Shown here piece after piece: positions 16,503 to 26,948 of a stretch of 64,000 bases of DNA. Under the pieces are notes generated by a model. The model was not told where the DNA came from. It worked only from the letters and a program-made list of their open reading frames with translations, and ran no database searches. Each line of letters begins with the position of its first letter. The first letter of the stretch is position 1. Where the stretch lies: contig NZ_CP045354.1 in NCBI RefSeq assembly GCF_009363435.1, forward strand, positions 4,926,501 through 4,990,500, in the 5' to 3' direction. The stretch is from Labrenzia sp. THAF82 (lineage in GTDB: Bacteria; Pseudomonadota; Alphaproteobacteria; Rhizobiales; Stappiaceae). Made by a program: the position numbers and the translations under genes.

Positions 16503-17675
16503 CTAAATCGCTGTCAGCCAAGAATTAATTCGATCAATGGCCGTTTCCAGATGGTCTGTGCGACGGGCATAGCACAGGCGAAGATGGTTCTCACCGCCAA
16601 CGCCAAAAGCGGTGCCCGGCGCGAGACCGACGCCAGTTTGGCGGACGAGGTCAAGGGCAAATTGGCGCGTGTCCTCAACACCGTCGATGGAGAAGAACAG
16701 ATAGAACGCACCCTCCGGGGCCTGAATGTTCACCCGGTCAATCTGTCTCAATCCTTCAACAACACAGTGCCGACCTCTTTCAGCTCTAGCCACCTGCTCT
16801 TTCAGGAAGTCATGCCCTTCGCTCAAAGCGGCGACCGCACCCCACTGAGAATAAGACGGCACACCAGAGGTCGAGTACTGAACAAGGTTTTCGATCACCT
16901 GGCCGAGGATTGGCGGTGCCGAGATCCAGCCAATGCGCCATCCGGTCATGGCCCAGTTCTTGGACATGGAGTTGACGAACAGGATCCTGTCCTCTTCCTC
17001 CGCCACATCATAGAACGAGGGAGCCCGGCGCCCGTCTCCATAGTAGAACAAGGCGTAAATCTCGTCGGCAATGATCCAGAGATCATGTTTTCTCGCAAGC
17101 GCTACAAAGTCCTCGAGAAGCTGACGGTCTGCCACCCACCCGGTGGGATTGCATGGCGAATTCAAAAAGAGTGCAGATGTCCTTGGCGTGATGGCGGCCT
17201 CGATGTCATCCAGGTGAAGCTGCCAGCCGCTATCGGATTGTCGCATGGGGACGCGAACCGCATGTGCGCCGTGAATTTCCACCGCCGCAGTGATGTTTGG
17301 CCAGGTCGGCGAAGGAACGATAACCTCCTGGCCCGCGCCCGAAACAGCCTGGACCGCGAGTTGGATGGATTGCATGCCGGACCCGGTCACGAAAAAACGT
17401 TCCGGCGTAAACGGTCGGCCGTAGAGATCTGAATGATAGGTCGCCAGCGCTTCGCGCAGTTGCGGGATGCCGCGCTGGTAGGTGTAGAAGGTTTCGCCAC
17501 GGTCCAGCGAAGCCTTTGCCGCGTCGCATATGAATGCGGGCGTTGGCAAGTCTCCCTCCCCGGCCCAAAGGGGAATCAGATCTTCCCTGCCCCAGCCGGC
17601 ATTGAACACTTCAACAATTCCGCTTTCCGGCGCGTTTCTGGCTTCCGGGCTCAGTTGGTCTATCAGGCTGGTCAC
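16503..17675 (-). CDS. Class I/II PLP-dependent aminotransferase
   Basis: A 390-residue aminotransferase of fold type I. It shows SPCNPTGWV, the aspartate that contacts the PLP ring in IIADEIYA, the PLP lysine in NSMSKNWAMTGWRIGW, and the arginine in LRLCYAR near the C-terminus for the substrate carboxylate. The start is the GTG at 17675, which has AAGGAG five bases upstream. Two ATGs further up (17756, 17723) lack such a site. The substrate is not determinable; aspartate-, aromatic- or arginine-pyruvate-type activities are all in the family. Confidence 0.85.
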   Translation of the reverse strand: MTSLIDQLSPEARNAPESGIVEVFNAGWGREDLIPLWAGEGDLPTPAFICDAAKASLDRGETFYTYQRGIPQLREALATYHSDLYGRPFTPERFFVTGSGMQSIQLAVQAVSGAGQEVIVPSPTWPNITAAVEIHGAHAVRVPMRQSDSGWQLHLDDIEAAITPRTSALFLNSPCNPTGWVADRQLLEDFVALARKHDLWIIADEIYALFYYGDGRRAPSFYDVAEEEDRILFVNSMSKNWAMTGWRIGWISAPPILGQVIENLVQYSTSGVPSYSQWGAVAALSEGHDFLKEQVARAERGRHCVVEGLRQIDRVNIQAPEGAFYLFFSIDGVEDTRQFALDLVRQTGVGLAPGTAFGVGGENHLRLCYARRTDHLETAIDRINSWLTAI

Positions 17676-17950
17676 GCTGGCTCCTTGCTTTCCTTGCCGC
17701 AAGCTTACTTTCTTTACCGCCATTTGTTTTATGAAAGGATGTGAAGAAGACTTCACGAATGCTGATCAATCGCGCATTCAAACCGTGTGAAAGGCAAGGA
17801 ATGCCGATGTTGTTCACAAGGCGAATGGACAGAACCACTTAGCTGTGGTCCGATCACAAAATTGCGAAGCTGAATGTCACTGCGCAAAGACGACAGGGCA
17901 GTAAACACAAGGCGTGAAAGCCAAACCGGACGGGAGGACAAAACCAGACC

Positions 17951-20900
17951 ATGCTGCATGGATGGCTCGTGATCTTAACCGCAACGGCCTACATCCTGTG
18001 TCTGTTCGCGATTGCAAGTTACGGCGACCGGATGACACGGCGTTTTTCGTCGCGTTCGGGTGGCCGACCGTTCATCTATGCCTTGTCGCTGTCAGTTTAT
18101 TGCACCTCCTGGACATTTTTCGGCTCGGTCGGCAATGCCAGCCGAACCGGCATTGAATTCCTGACAATCTATATCGGTCCACTGCTTGTCTTCGCACTTG
18201 GCTATCCGCTGCTGCAGCGGATCATCCAGATCTCCAAGACAGAGAGCATCACCTCTATTGCCGACTTTATCGGAGCCCGATACGGCAAGAGCCAGTCGGT
18301 TGCGGCACTCGCCACGCTGATCGCCGTCATCGGGGTCATTCCCTATATCGCTCTACAGCTCAAAGCCCTGTCTCTGTCGATCACCACCATGGCCGGATCC
18401 CTGATCTCGCCCGGCTTTATTTTTGCGCCGATTTTTGACGATATCACCCTGATGATCGCGCTCGGCATGGCAATCTTCAGTTGGGCGTTCGGCACCCGGC
18501 ACATAGATGCCACCGAGCACCAGGAAGGGCTGATGCTTGCCATTGCGGCTGAAGCGGTGGTCAAGTTGCTCGCCTTTCTGGCGGTCGGCATCTGGGTGAC
18601 TTATTTCATGTTCGAAGGTCCGCTCGACCTCGTCCGCGCAATCTCGGAAGCTCCTGAAGTCGCGCAGGTATTCGACCAGCCGATCAATATCGGCAACTGG
18701 CTCGTCATGTCCTGCCTGTCGGCCTTTGCCGTCATTTTGTTGCCACGCCAGTTTCATGTCACCGTGACGGAAAACAATTCCGACGAGGAGCTGCGCCGCG
18801 CCACCTGGATGTTCCCGCTCTATCTGGTGCTGATCAACCTGTTCGTTATTCCGATTGCCGCGGCTGGCATGCTCAGGTTCGGACAGGACATCAACCCGGA
18901 CACCTATGTTCTGGCGCTTCCGATCGATGCGGGTCAGTACTGGCTGGCCATGTTCGCCTTTATTGGCGGTCTGTCCGCGGCGACCGCCATGGTAATCGTC
19001 GCCACCGTTGCGCTTTCCATTATGATTTCCAACGATATTGTGGTGCCATTGCTGCTGCGTCGTCACAGCGAAGAAGACATTGTCAACGCAAACGGCCGCG
19101 ACATGAGCAGGCGGCTCCTGACCATAAGGCGGCTTGCGATCTTCGGCATCTTGCTGCTTGCCTATGCCTATTACAAAGCGGCAGGCAACACGGCAGCGCT
19201 CGTATCCATCGGCCTGTTGTCCTTTGCAGCCATTGCGCAATTCGCACCGGCCTTTGTCGGTGCGCTGTTCTGGCGCCGGGCAACTTCGCTCGGAGCTATT
19301 GCCGGTCTATGCGGCGGCTTCATTGTCTGGGCCTACACGCTCTTGCTGCCGACTTTCGCAAAGTCCGGCCTCTTTTCCGACGGGTTCCTGGAAACCGGCC
19401 CTTTCGGCATTGCATGGTTGCAGCCCCAGGCGCTTCTCGGCATTGAGATCGATCCGTTCATACACGGCACACTCTGGAGCCTTTTCGTCAATATCTGCCT
19501 GTTTGTCGGTGCGTCGTTCATTCGAAAGCCGCTTCCGGCAGAGACAATACAGGCAAACGTTTTCGTCCCTGCAAAACTCGCCCCCTCGCCCAACTTGCGA
19601 TACTGGCGCACATCAGTAACTGCGGGCGACCTTCAGGCAACAGTTGCGCGCTATCTTGGAGATGTGAGAACCGAACGTTCATTCCAGCGGTTCGCCAGCG
19701 AACGTGGCAAGGAACTGGACCCAAACATGCTGGCCGATGCCAACCTGCTCAGGTTTTCAGAGCAGCTATTGGCGAGCGCGATTGGGGCAGCGTCCTCCCG
19801 CCTAGTGCTCACGCTGATGTTGAAGCGGCACGACCCTTCCACGAAGGGTGCAGTCAAGCTTCTCGACGACGCCTCCATGGCGATCCAGTACAACAGGGAT
19901 CTTTTGCAAACGGCGCTCGACCAGGTTCGGCAGGGCATCGGCGTGTTCGACCGGGATCTGAGGTTGATCTGTTGGAACCGCCAGTTCCGCGACATGCTTG
20001 GTCTTCCTGCGGAATACGGCCAAGTCGGCACAACGCTGGACGCGATCCTGCGTTTCAACGCGGAGCGCGGTGAACATGGACCCGGCCCGGTTGAGGCAAT
20101 CGTGGCCGACAGGCTAGAAAAACTCGTGCTCGTCCAAGAGACTTTTCAGGAGCGTCTGGCGTCCAACGGCACCGTGTTCGAAGTGCGCATCAGCCCCATG
20201 CCCGATGGCGGCATCGTGACAACCTATACCGATATCACCGAACGTGTGATGGCCGAGGACGCCCTGGCACGTGCCAACGAAACCCTGGAACGCCGCGTGC
20301 GCGAACGCACCGAAGAGCTGACCTCGGTCAATGAACGCCTCGTTGAGGCCACGCACGCCGCAGAAGAAGCCAATATCGGCAAGACGAGATTTCTTGCAGC
20401 AGCAGGCCACGACATCCTGCAGCCGCTGAATGCCGCCCGTCTTTATGCCTCGGTCCTCGTGGACAAACTCAAGGACGGTGAAGACGGTTCGCTTGTCCGC
20501 AATGTCGAAACAGCGCTGGAATCTGTTGAAGATATCATTGGCGCGGTGCTCGATATTTCGCGGTTGGATACCGGGGCCTTGAAGCCGGAGCCAACCGTCT
20601 TTCGACTGGATGAAATATTGCGCGGACTTGCCCTGGATTTTCAGCCCGTTGCCGAGGAGAAAGGGCTGGAGCTGAGGATTGTTCCAACCTCGCTCTCGGT
20701 TCGGACCGATCGCCGTCTGTTGCGTCGCCTGCTGCAGAACCTCGTTTCAAACGCGCTGAAATATACGCAAAAAGGCCGGGTGCTTGTTGGCTGCCGCAGG
20801 CGCGGCAAGCACATTTTGGTTGAAATTCACGACACCGGCATGGGCATTCCCAAAAGCAAGCAAAAGGCGATTTTTCAGGAATTCCATCGACTGGATGACG

Positions 20901-21472
20901 GAATGCGCGTGGCCAAGGGGCTCGGGCTCGGACTTTCAATCGTTGAACGTATTTCACATGTACTGAAACATCCCGTGGAATTGCGTTCAGAAGCCTACAA
21001 GGGCTCCTGTTTTTCGGTCGAACTGCCGCGGTCCGCAGCGTTGCCGGACCTCACACCAGTTCAGCAATTGCCTGCATCTTTGGGCCAGCTGGACGGACTT
21101 TGCGTGGTGGCGATCGACAACGAACCCGATATCCTCAGCGGAATGCAGCACCTACTCTCCAGCTGGAATTGCAGAGTGTTCACTGCCGCAGACGATACAG
21201 AAGCAGCGGCCAAACTGAATGAAGCCGGTTTGACACCGGATGTGATCCTTGCCGACTACCATCTGGACAATGGTACGGGCATCGAAGCCATTGTCAGGTT
21301 GAGATGGAAATTCGGGAACCAGATCCCTGCGATCCTGATCACAGCCGACAGAAGCCGGGCCGTCAGAACCGAAGCTGGCGAAAAAGACATCAGCTTCTTC
21401 AACAAACCGGTCAAGCCGGCTGCGCTCAGGGCGCATCTGGCACGTTGTCAGGCAGGTCAGGCAGCGGAATAA
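17951..21472 (+). CDS. Sodium:solute-symporter-fused hybrid histidine kinase
   Basis: A 1173-residue membrane kinase. About residues 1-530 form an SSS (SLC5/PutP-like) transporter module of roughly 13 helices. A PAS domain lies at about 650-760, followed by a coiled coil. The kinase has His820 in AAAGHDILQPLNAARL, an N box NLVSNALKYT and a G2 box GLGLGLSI. The C-terminal receiver has phospho-acceptor D1102 in VILADYHLDNG. The combination resembles CbrA and NahK-type kinases. The transporter half may sense the solute it binds; this is inference. No separate output domain is attached. The LuxR regulator at 24204-24890 is a possible partner. Confidence 0.88.
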   Translation: MLHGWLVILTATAYILCLFAIASYGDRMTRRFSSRSGGRPFIYALSLSVYCTSWTFFGSVGNASRTGIEFLTIYIGPLLVFALGYPLLQRIIQISKTESITSIADFIGARYGKSQSVAALATLIAVIGVIPYIALQLKALSLSITTMAGSLISPGFIFAPIFDDITLMIALGMAIFSWAFGTRHIDATEHQEGLMLAIAAEAVVKLLAFLAVGIWVTYFMFEGPLDLVRAISEAPEVAQVFDQPINIGNWLVMSCLSAFAVILLPRQFHVTVTENNSDEELRRATWMFPLYLVLINLFVIPIAAAGMLRFGQDINPDTYVLALPIDAGQYWLAMFAFIGGLSAATAMVIVATVALSIMISNDIVVPLLLRRHSEEDIVNANGRDMSRRLLTIRRLAIFGILLLAYAYYKAAGNTAALVSIGLLSFAAIAQFAPAFVGALFWRRATSLGAIAGLCGGFIVWAYTLLLPTFAKSGLFSDGFLETGPFGIAWLQPQALLGIEIDPFIHGTLWSLFVNICLFVGASFIRKPLPAETIQANVFVPAKLAPSPNLRYWRTSVTAGDLQATVARYLGDVRTERSFQRFASERGKELDPNMLADANLLRFSEQLLASAIGAASSRLVLTLMLKRHDPSTKGAVKLLDDASMAIQYNRDLLQTALDQVRQGIGVFDRDLRLICWNRQFRDMLGLPAEYGQVGTTLDAILRFNAERGEHGPGPVEAIVADRLEKLVLVQETFQERLASNGTVFEVRISPMPDGGIVTTYTDITERVMAEDALARANETLERRVRERTEELTSVNERLVEATHAAEEANIGKTRFLAAAGHDILQPLNAARLYASVLVDKLKDGEDGSLVRNVETALESVEDIIGAVLDISRLDTGALKPEPTVFRLDEILRGLALDFQPVAEEKGLELRIVPTSLSVRTDRRLLRRLLQNLVSNALKYTQKGRVLVGCRRRGKHILVEIHDTGMGIPKSKQKAIFQEFHRLDDGMRVAKGLGLGLSIVERISHVLKHPVELRSEAYKGSCFSVELPRSAALPDLTPVQQLPASLGQLDGLCVVAIDNEPDILSGMQHLLSSWNCRVFTAADDTEAAAKLNEAGLTPDVILADYHLDNGTGIEAIVRLRWKFGNQIPAILITADRSRAVRTEAGEKDISFFNKPVKPAALRAHLARCQAGQAAE

Positions 21473-21501
21473 ATTGCGAGGCTTTGTAGTCTGGAGCCTG
21501 A

Positions 21502-23994
21502 TCAACCCGCCGGTTTCAAAAGCCCGGCCACCGGTGAAGTCTCTTCAGAAACAGGCTGATCCCAGTCTTCCGTCGCTACATCGGTGATCTTCATTGGATT
21601 CGCGTTCGGCTTGCCGAAATAGTAGCCCTGCATTGTGTCGCATCCAAGGGTACGCAAAGCGTCGACCTGAAACTTGCGCTCCACCCCTTCCGCGGTCACT
21701 TCAAGTCCTAGATTGTGGGCAAGCGCAATCACAGCCGAAATGATGGCAAGCCCGTCGCTGCGCTCACCGATTTCGTCCACGAAGGATTTGTCGATCTTGA
21801 TCTTGTCGAACTTGTATTGCCGCAGATAAGAAAGCGACGAATAGCCCGTTCCGAAATCGTCAAGCGCAATACGAATGCCGAGTTCGCGCAATTTGGCAAG
21901 TTTGGTCGACGCCGTACCGAAGTCCTTCAGAAAGACAGATTCTGTAATTTCTAGAACCAACCGCTCAGGCGGAAATCCAGTTTCAGCCAGCACGGCAGTA
22001 ACCTGCTCGACGAGATTGGGATCCATGAACTGAACCGGCGACAGGTTGACGGCGATGCTGTTCAACTCAGGACACTGGGCAGCCGCTGCGCAAGCGCGTT
22101 TGAGAACCCAATTCCCCAGAGGCAATATCAGGCCTGCGTGCTCGGCGATCGGGATGAACGTGTCTGGGCCAATTTCACCGCGTGTCGGATGGTACCAGCG
22201 AACAAGCACCTCACTGGATACGACCTTGCCGGTGCGCGCATCCACAATCGGTTGGAACTCGGTTGCCAGTTTGCCGTATTCAAAAGCCTCGCGCAGATCG
22301 GCTTCCATTTCGCGGCGCTCACGGACTTCCCGCTCCATGTCGGCTTCGAATGCAAGTGCTCTGCCGCGTCCGCTTTCCTTGGCCTTGTAAAGCGCAATAT
22401 CTGCCTTCCGCATCAGGTCATCAACGGTATCGGCGTCATCGCGAAGGCGCGTGAACCCAACCGTTGCGCCAATCGCAAAATCTCTGCGGCCAATTCGGAA
22501 CGGTTTGCGGGTCACATTCACCAGTTCTTCGGCGAAAGCACTTGCCGCCTGATCGCTTACGAACTGTCCAAGGGCGGCAAACTCATCACCACCAAATCTT
22601 GCAAGAACCGTTCTGCCTTCACTGATTGCCGAGAAGCGGCTCGCGACCTGTTGCAGCAATTCATCTCCTGCCGGGTGCCCGCTTGTGTCGTTCACAACCT
22701 TGAAGTTGTCCAGATCGATGAGGAACAGCGTCAAGGTCGTTCGCCCGGTCTTAGCCTGTTCTTCAAGCAACTGCTCGGCCTGCTTCAGGAACCAGCTCCT
22801 GTTGCCTATCCCTGTCAGGGAATCGTGTTCGGCAAGGTGTGAGACAAGTGCGTTAGCACGCCGTGTTTCAGTGATATCCGACGCCACACCGCGATATCCG
22901 GCAAAAGACCCATGATCGTCATAAACCGGACGGGCAGACAGGGACCACCAGCGCTCTTCGCCCTTTACGTCCACTCCGATAACCCGGTCGCGGAATGTTT
23001 TTTGCAGCTCCAGCGCCTCTTCCAACTCGCCCACGACATCGCGTGCTTCGGTTTCGTCGAGTGAATAGGCGAGATCCACCATGCGCAATGTTTCAAGTTC
23101 GTCCTGTGTTCTGCCACTGGCGTGCACAAAACGCTCAGAGATATTGCGCAGCGTGCCCTGACTGTCGGCCTCCCAGATCCAGTCGCTGGCCTTTTCTTCA
23201 AACTCATTCAGAAGTAGTGCGATCAACTCCCCGCGGTGTTCAAGTTCGGCCTCGGCAAGGAAATGCGATGCGAACAACCACCCTGCGGACGCAACGCTGC
23301 AAACGATCACAACCCCATAACTTGAAAGCAGAAACAATAACGGCCACGTGGATGCACTCGGATCGATGGAAAGCGATACGGCCGAGGCAATGAAAATAAT
23401 GGCCACCCATCGGATGGCGGCCTGAGGAACTGTTGCAAGCGCAAAGCCGCCACCACAGATCATGCCCGTGGTCACGCAAGACGCGATCCAGATAGCGTTC
23501 GCATCGCCGGTCGAAAATGCAGCGATTGGTACGACCGCCCACAAAGCACTGAAGATTGTCGCGTGGGAAACCGCTTTATCAAGTGCACGCCGGGAAGCAG
23601 ATTCGATAGGAGACCGGCTTGCACTGATCCATTTACTCGTTGTGAGCGTCAAAAGACCAACCACGGCCGCCAGCCATCCAAAGACAACTACGCTTGGCAG
23701 AATGCCAAGGAAAACAGGGACAATGACAATTGCATTGATCAAATTCGCCAATACCGTGAACGGTGTCAGGCGGGCAATGCTGGCGATCTGGGCTGCACGA
23801 ACCTTGCGTGCAACGTCCTCCTCAACGACAGGATATCCGAAGGACAGAAGAAAGGCCCTGATCTGATTTGAATCCTGCTGCCCGGTCGGTGTGACCGTGC
23901 GATCTTTAAGCTCTCCCTGGACTGTCCTGCCAGTCGAAAGGAATGCCCTGCCGATCGTCAGCAAGACCAGTTTCCAGTGGGCGCCAAAGCGCAT
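21502..23994 (-). CDS. Membrane GGDEF-EAL protein (c-di-GMP turnover)
   Basis: An 830-residue protein with about six N-terminal membrane helices (residues 78-240). A PAS domain follows (about 265-380), then a GGDEF domain with intact RFGGDEF, then an EAL domain. The EAL motif reads SEVLVRW. DDFGTGYSSL and EVTAEGVE are intact, so phosphodiesterase activity is likely. The cyclase signature is also intact, but no RxxD inhibitory site precedes it. The ATG at 23994 is used because GGAGA lies seven bases upstream; the frame extends to 24252 but that part overlaps the next gene. It converges on the hybrid kinase with 29 bases between. Confidence 0.9.
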   Translation of the reverse strand: MRFGAHWKLVLLTIGRAFLSTGRTVQGELKDRTVTPTGQQDSNQIRAFLLSFGYPVVEEDVARKVRAAQIASIARLTPFTVLANLINAIVIVPVFLGILPSVVVFGWLAAVVGLLTLTTSKWISASRSPIESASRRALDKAVSHATIFSALWAVVPIAAFSTGDANAIWIASCVTTGMICGGGFALATVPQAAIRWVAIIFIASAVSLSIDPSASTWPLLFLLSSYGVVIVCSVASAGWLFASHFLAEAELEHRGELIALLLNEFEEKASDWIWEADSQGTLRNISERFVHASGRTQDELETLRMVDLAYSLDETEARDVVGELEEALELQKTFRDRVIGVDVKGEERWWSLSARPVYDDHGSFAGYRGVASDITETRRANALVSHLAEHDSLTGIGNRSWFLKQAEQLLEEQAKTGRTTLTLFLIDLDNFKVVNDTSGHPAGDELLQQVASRFSAISEGRTVLARFGGDEFAALGQFVSDQAASAFAEELVNVTRKPFRIGRRDFAIGATVGFTRLRDDADTVDDLMRKADIALYKAKESGRGRALAFEADMEREVRERREMEADLREAFEYGKLATEFQPIVDARTGKVVSSEVLVRWYHPTRGEIGPDTFIPIAEHAGLILPLGNWVLKRACAAAAQCPELNSIAVNLSPVQFMDPNLVEQVTAVLAETGFPPERLVLEITESVFLKDFGTASTKLAKLRELGIRIALDDFGTGYSSLSYLRQYKFDKIKIDKSFVDEIGERSDGLAIISAVIALAHNLGLEVTAEGVERKFQVDALRTLGCDTMQGYYFGKPNANPMKITDVATEDWDQPVSEETSPVAGLLKPAG

Positions 23995-24203
23995 CTTGTC
24001 TCCGCGATTGCTACTCGATACTTGAGCGCGGAATCTCCCCGCCGAACGAGCTATAGGGGAATACCCTGAAGGTCCGGTAAAGACACCCGAATAGAATCGA
24101 TGGAAAATTCGAAATACTTGAGAAACCGTGCGTAAGCTGAGCCGCACTTGCGCCGACTGACACCGGCAACAATTCTGGTCTTTAAGCCAAAGCGTCCACG
24201 GCG

Positions 24204-24890
24204 TTAGCGCGCCTCTGCGGCTTCCGTTTCTTCTTCGCCGCCAAGCTGCCACTGCCCCGCTTCAATCTTCGACGCTTCAATCACTGCCTGGGTGCGGCTT
24301 TCAACGCCGAGTTTTTGCAGGATTGCCGAAACGTGGGCCTTCACAGTTGCCTCTGATACCGACAGCTCGTAGGCGATCTGCTTGTTCAAAAGACCTTCTG
24401 AAAGCATCATCAGAACCCGCACCTGCTGCGGTGTGAGTGTGGACAGACGCTGCACGAGATCGCTGCCGCCGTCATCCGCTGACAAATCAACATCCGGCGG
24501 TGTCCAGACATTTCCGGTCATAACTTCGGAAATCGCCTGCCGGATGACTTCGATGCCGTGCGACTTCGGGATGAACCCCGATGCACCGAATTCAATCGCC
24601 CGCCGGATTGCCTGCGGGTCCTCATTGGCAGAAACAACAACGACAGGCACTCCGGAAAACTGTGCCCGCAAATACATGAGCCCGGAGAAACCCCGCATGC
24701 CAGGCATGGTCAGATCCAGAAGTATCAGATCCGCATCCCCATCCTGTTCCAGGCGCGTTGTAACGTCTTCAAGCGCACCGGCCTCTTCTATCGATGCATT
24801 TGGAAACTGTGTTTCCAGCGTCTGACGCAAGGCGCCACGAAACAAGGGATGATCGTCTGCGATGATAAACTTGTACGTTGTCGCCGACAC
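24204..24890 (-). CDS. LuxR/NarL-family response regulator
   Basis: A 228-residue regulator. The receiver has IIADDHPLF, the phospho-acceptor Asp in LILLDLTMPG and a Lys in FIPKSHG. The C-terminal LuxR helix-turn-helix spans about residues 145-205 (LTPQQVRVLMMLSEG, VSEATVKAHVSAIL). The GTG at 24890 is chosen because GGGAGG sits seven bases before it. It lies 209 bases upstream of the GGDEF-EAL gene on the same strand. Together with the transporter-kinase it may form one pathway: kinase, DNA-binding regulator, c-di-GMP enzyme. The pairing is inference from position. Confidence 0.9.
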   Translation of the reverse strand: MSATTYKFIIADDHPLFRGALRQTLETQFPNASIEEAGALEDVTTRLEQDGDADLILLDLTMPGMRGFSGLMYLRAQFSGVPVVVVSANEDPQAIRRAIEFGASGFIPKSHGIEVIRQAISEVMTGNVWTPPDVDLSADDGGSDLVQRLSTLTPQQVRVLMMLSEGLLNKQIAYELSVSEATVKAHVSAILQKLGVESRTQAVIEASKIEAGQWQLGGEEETEAAEAR

Positions 24891-25346
24891 GTTGTTTTCC
24901 TCCCTCAACGGTCCTTCCGCAGCACAGTCCCCCGTCCAACGAATTGGAACCTCCCTGTGCCTTAGACCATTTGGTTATCGAGCGTGACACTCTTTCTTGC
25001 GGCCTTTAGTTCAGTATGTTTGCAACAAGGAGAACTCGCAAGTCAAACCATGCTTTTGGCGAACCCGTAATATTCGCAGATGCACCAAGGCATGGAATAA
25101 AGACCTAACCTTACGCTGAATAACCTAAGTATAAATTCCGTCATGTAGCACAGTCACCGCAACAACCCAGAGTTTATTTCGCGCATGCGAAGTGAATTTA
25201 CGAATAGTAGCAGTATCCATTCACCTTAGAGTGTATTTTTTCCACAGACTACATTTGCTGTTGATAATTTACGCAAAGACAGCAACAAATGAACTTGCAA
25301 GCGATTGCACACATAATCAAAATCACTGGGCATACGACTTTAAATA
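24891..25346. other. Intergenic region with no gene seen
   Basis: 456 bases between the divergent LuxR regulator and thioesterase genes. It is more AT-rich than the flanking coding DNA. I find no convincing reading frame, hairpin or known operator. It should hold promoters for both genes. Confidence 0.6.
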
Positions 25347-26216
25347 ATGACAATTCAGGCAACGCTATTTTCGTTTGTCAATCGCTGGGAATGCGATGAA
25401 AACGACCACCTTAACGTACAGTTCTATTTCAGCCGGTTCGAAGAAGCGGATCGTCAGTTTCGACTCATTTCGGGTCTGAGCGAAACCCTTGTCGGCGCAA
25501 GAAGGGTCCGGCACGTCAGGTTTCATAAGGAGTTGCGTACCGGCGATCTCATCACCGTTCAGTCGAGTGTTGCGTTTGACGGTCCGCACATGTTGACCGT
25601 CATTCACGAGTTGCGGGATGGCGGCACCGGAATGTTGGCAGCCACGGCTCTGGATGGCTATGAGCCGAATGCAAGTTCAGCCAAAAACCTCCGCCAGAGA
25701 TTTTCGGATTTTCAGACGCCGATGATTTCCGAGGCTTCACCAAGAGGCCTCTCGGCCGGTCCTGCCGGCCTTCGAGCGACGTTGCCGGGAGTGCAGTCAA
25801 AGGGTGCTCAGATTTGCTATCGCGGCACCGTCCTGCCGCGTGATATCGGCATTGATAACAAGGCGGATGACCAGTTCGCGCTGTCGTGCTGTACCGATGG
25901 CGTTCCTCATGTCTGGCAACGCACGCCGATGACACACTCATATCTTTCCGAAAACGGTTTTGGTCGTGTTGCGGTGGAAATGAAACTGACCTGGGCAACG
26001 CCTTTAAAAACGGGTGACACGGTGATCGTGGCGACGGGATTTACCGGTGTGGGTCCGAAAACGTTTTCGATGCGCCACCACCTGTTCGAAAGCCGCACCG
26101 GCCGCCTGGCGGCCACGCTTGACGTTGTTGCGCTCACAATGGATCTTGAGGCACGCAAAGCAGTTGCCTTGCCGCAAGAGGCACATCAGACGATCAACAA
26201 GATGCTGATCGACTGA
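25347..26216 (+). CDS. Tandem hot-dog acyl-CoA thioesterase-like protein
   Basis: A 289-residue protein containing two hot-dog (4HBT) folds. The first covers about residues 5-125 (WECDENDHLNVQFYFSRFEE, the aspartate and histidine/asparagine pattern of 4HBT thioesterases). The second covers about 150-275 (GVPHVWQ, KLTWATPLKTGDTV). Both likely act on an acyl-CoA thioester, hydrolysing it. The substrate is unknown. No strong ribosome site precedes the ATG. It stands alone and converges on the coiled-coil gene. Confidence 0.75.
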   Translation: MTIQATLFSFVNRWECDENDHLNVQFYFSRFEEADRQFRLISGLSETLVGARRVRHVRFHKELRTGDLITVQSSVAFDGPHMLTVIHELRDGGTGMLAATALDGYEPNASSAKNLRQRFSDFQTPMISEASPRGLSAGPAGLRATLPGVQSKGAQICYRGTVLPRDIGIDNKADDQFALSCCTDGVPHVWQRTPMTHSYLSENGFGRVAVEMKLTWATPLKTGDTVIVATGFTGVGPKTFSMRHHLFESRTGRLAATLDVVALTMDLEARKAVALPQEAHQTINKMLID

Positions 26217-26248
26217 CGCCGGCAACGCAGGAAAGTCTCGAAAACTGA

Positions 26249-26275
26249 GGTGAAGGAAGTCTAGTTTCCTTCACC
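26249..26275. terminator. Hairpin between convergent genes
   Basis: GGTGAAGGAA and TTCCTTCACC form a perfect 10-bp stem with a 7-base loop. The loop contains the stop codon of the minus-strand gene ending at 26261. There is only a short T run on the minus side, so termination is likely but not certain. Confidence 0.55.
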
Positions 26276-26800
26276 TTCCAAATCGCGCTGCAGCTCACGC
26301 ACCATGCCGAAAAACCTGCGCATCGCGCTTTCGGTGAATGTCATCATGCGCTCTAGCTCTTCCTCGTCCTTTTCATTCAGGCGCGAGGTCTCGTTTTCAG
26401 AACCGGTCTCCGGGTCTGCCTTTTCAGGCGATTTTGCTGGCGGCACTGTTGCGCCACCACTTGCGCCGTCTTCCAACTCTTGCAGACGCGCCGTCAGACG
26501 ATCAACTTCTTCAGCAAGATCATTGATCTCTGCAAGATATGCATCTTCCGCGAGAGGCACCGGATTGCACCGCCAGGAGGCATTCTGTTCCTTGCAGACA
26601 GACACGGTCCCGTTTTGCCGGTCGACCCTCAAAATATCGTCGTCAACTGCGACAAGCGAATAGCGATTGGCTGCACCATCTGTAACCGCTTCGATGTCTT
26701 CCGCAGAGACCTGGCTCTCGGCTCCAGCTGAAGTGGCGAAAATCGTTGCGGCTACAGCGCCGCTCAAAAGAGAAAGAAACCACCTGTTGCGGTTTGACAT
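26261..26800 (-). CDS. Secreted coiled-coil protein of unknown function
   Basis: A 179-residue protein starting at the ATG at 26800, with GGAGACGCATA upstream. Residues 1-27 are a Sec signal peptide ending near SAGAES. The mature part has a small domain with two cysteines (VSVCKEQNASWRCNPV, probably a disulfide). A leucine/glutamate coiled coil follows at about 85-110, then a charged, low-complexity tail ending in a helix rich in Met, Arg and Glu. I do not recognise a characterised family. A periplasmic location is the only solid inference. It lies upstream of, and antiparallel to, the thioesterase gene. Confidence 0.7.
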   Translation of the reverse strand: MSNRNRWFLSLLSGAVAATIFATSAGAESQVSAEDIEAVTDGAANRYSLVAVDDDILRVDRQNGTVSVCKEQNASWRCNPVPLAEDAYLAEINDLAEEVDRLTARLQELEDGASGGATVPPAKSPEKADPETGSENETSRLNEKDEEELERMMTFTESAMRRFFGMVRELQRDLEGEGN

Positions 26801-26948
26801 TATGCGTCTCCAGTTACAGAACACGGCGTCTTCGGACACACGCGCACTCAACTGGTGCCACATTTCCGTGTCCAAAGCACGGCCAATTGCCGATTTTTCA
26901 AGACCTTCATCCGTCCCAGGCCGTCTGCACCCCACGGAGACCTGGGTG

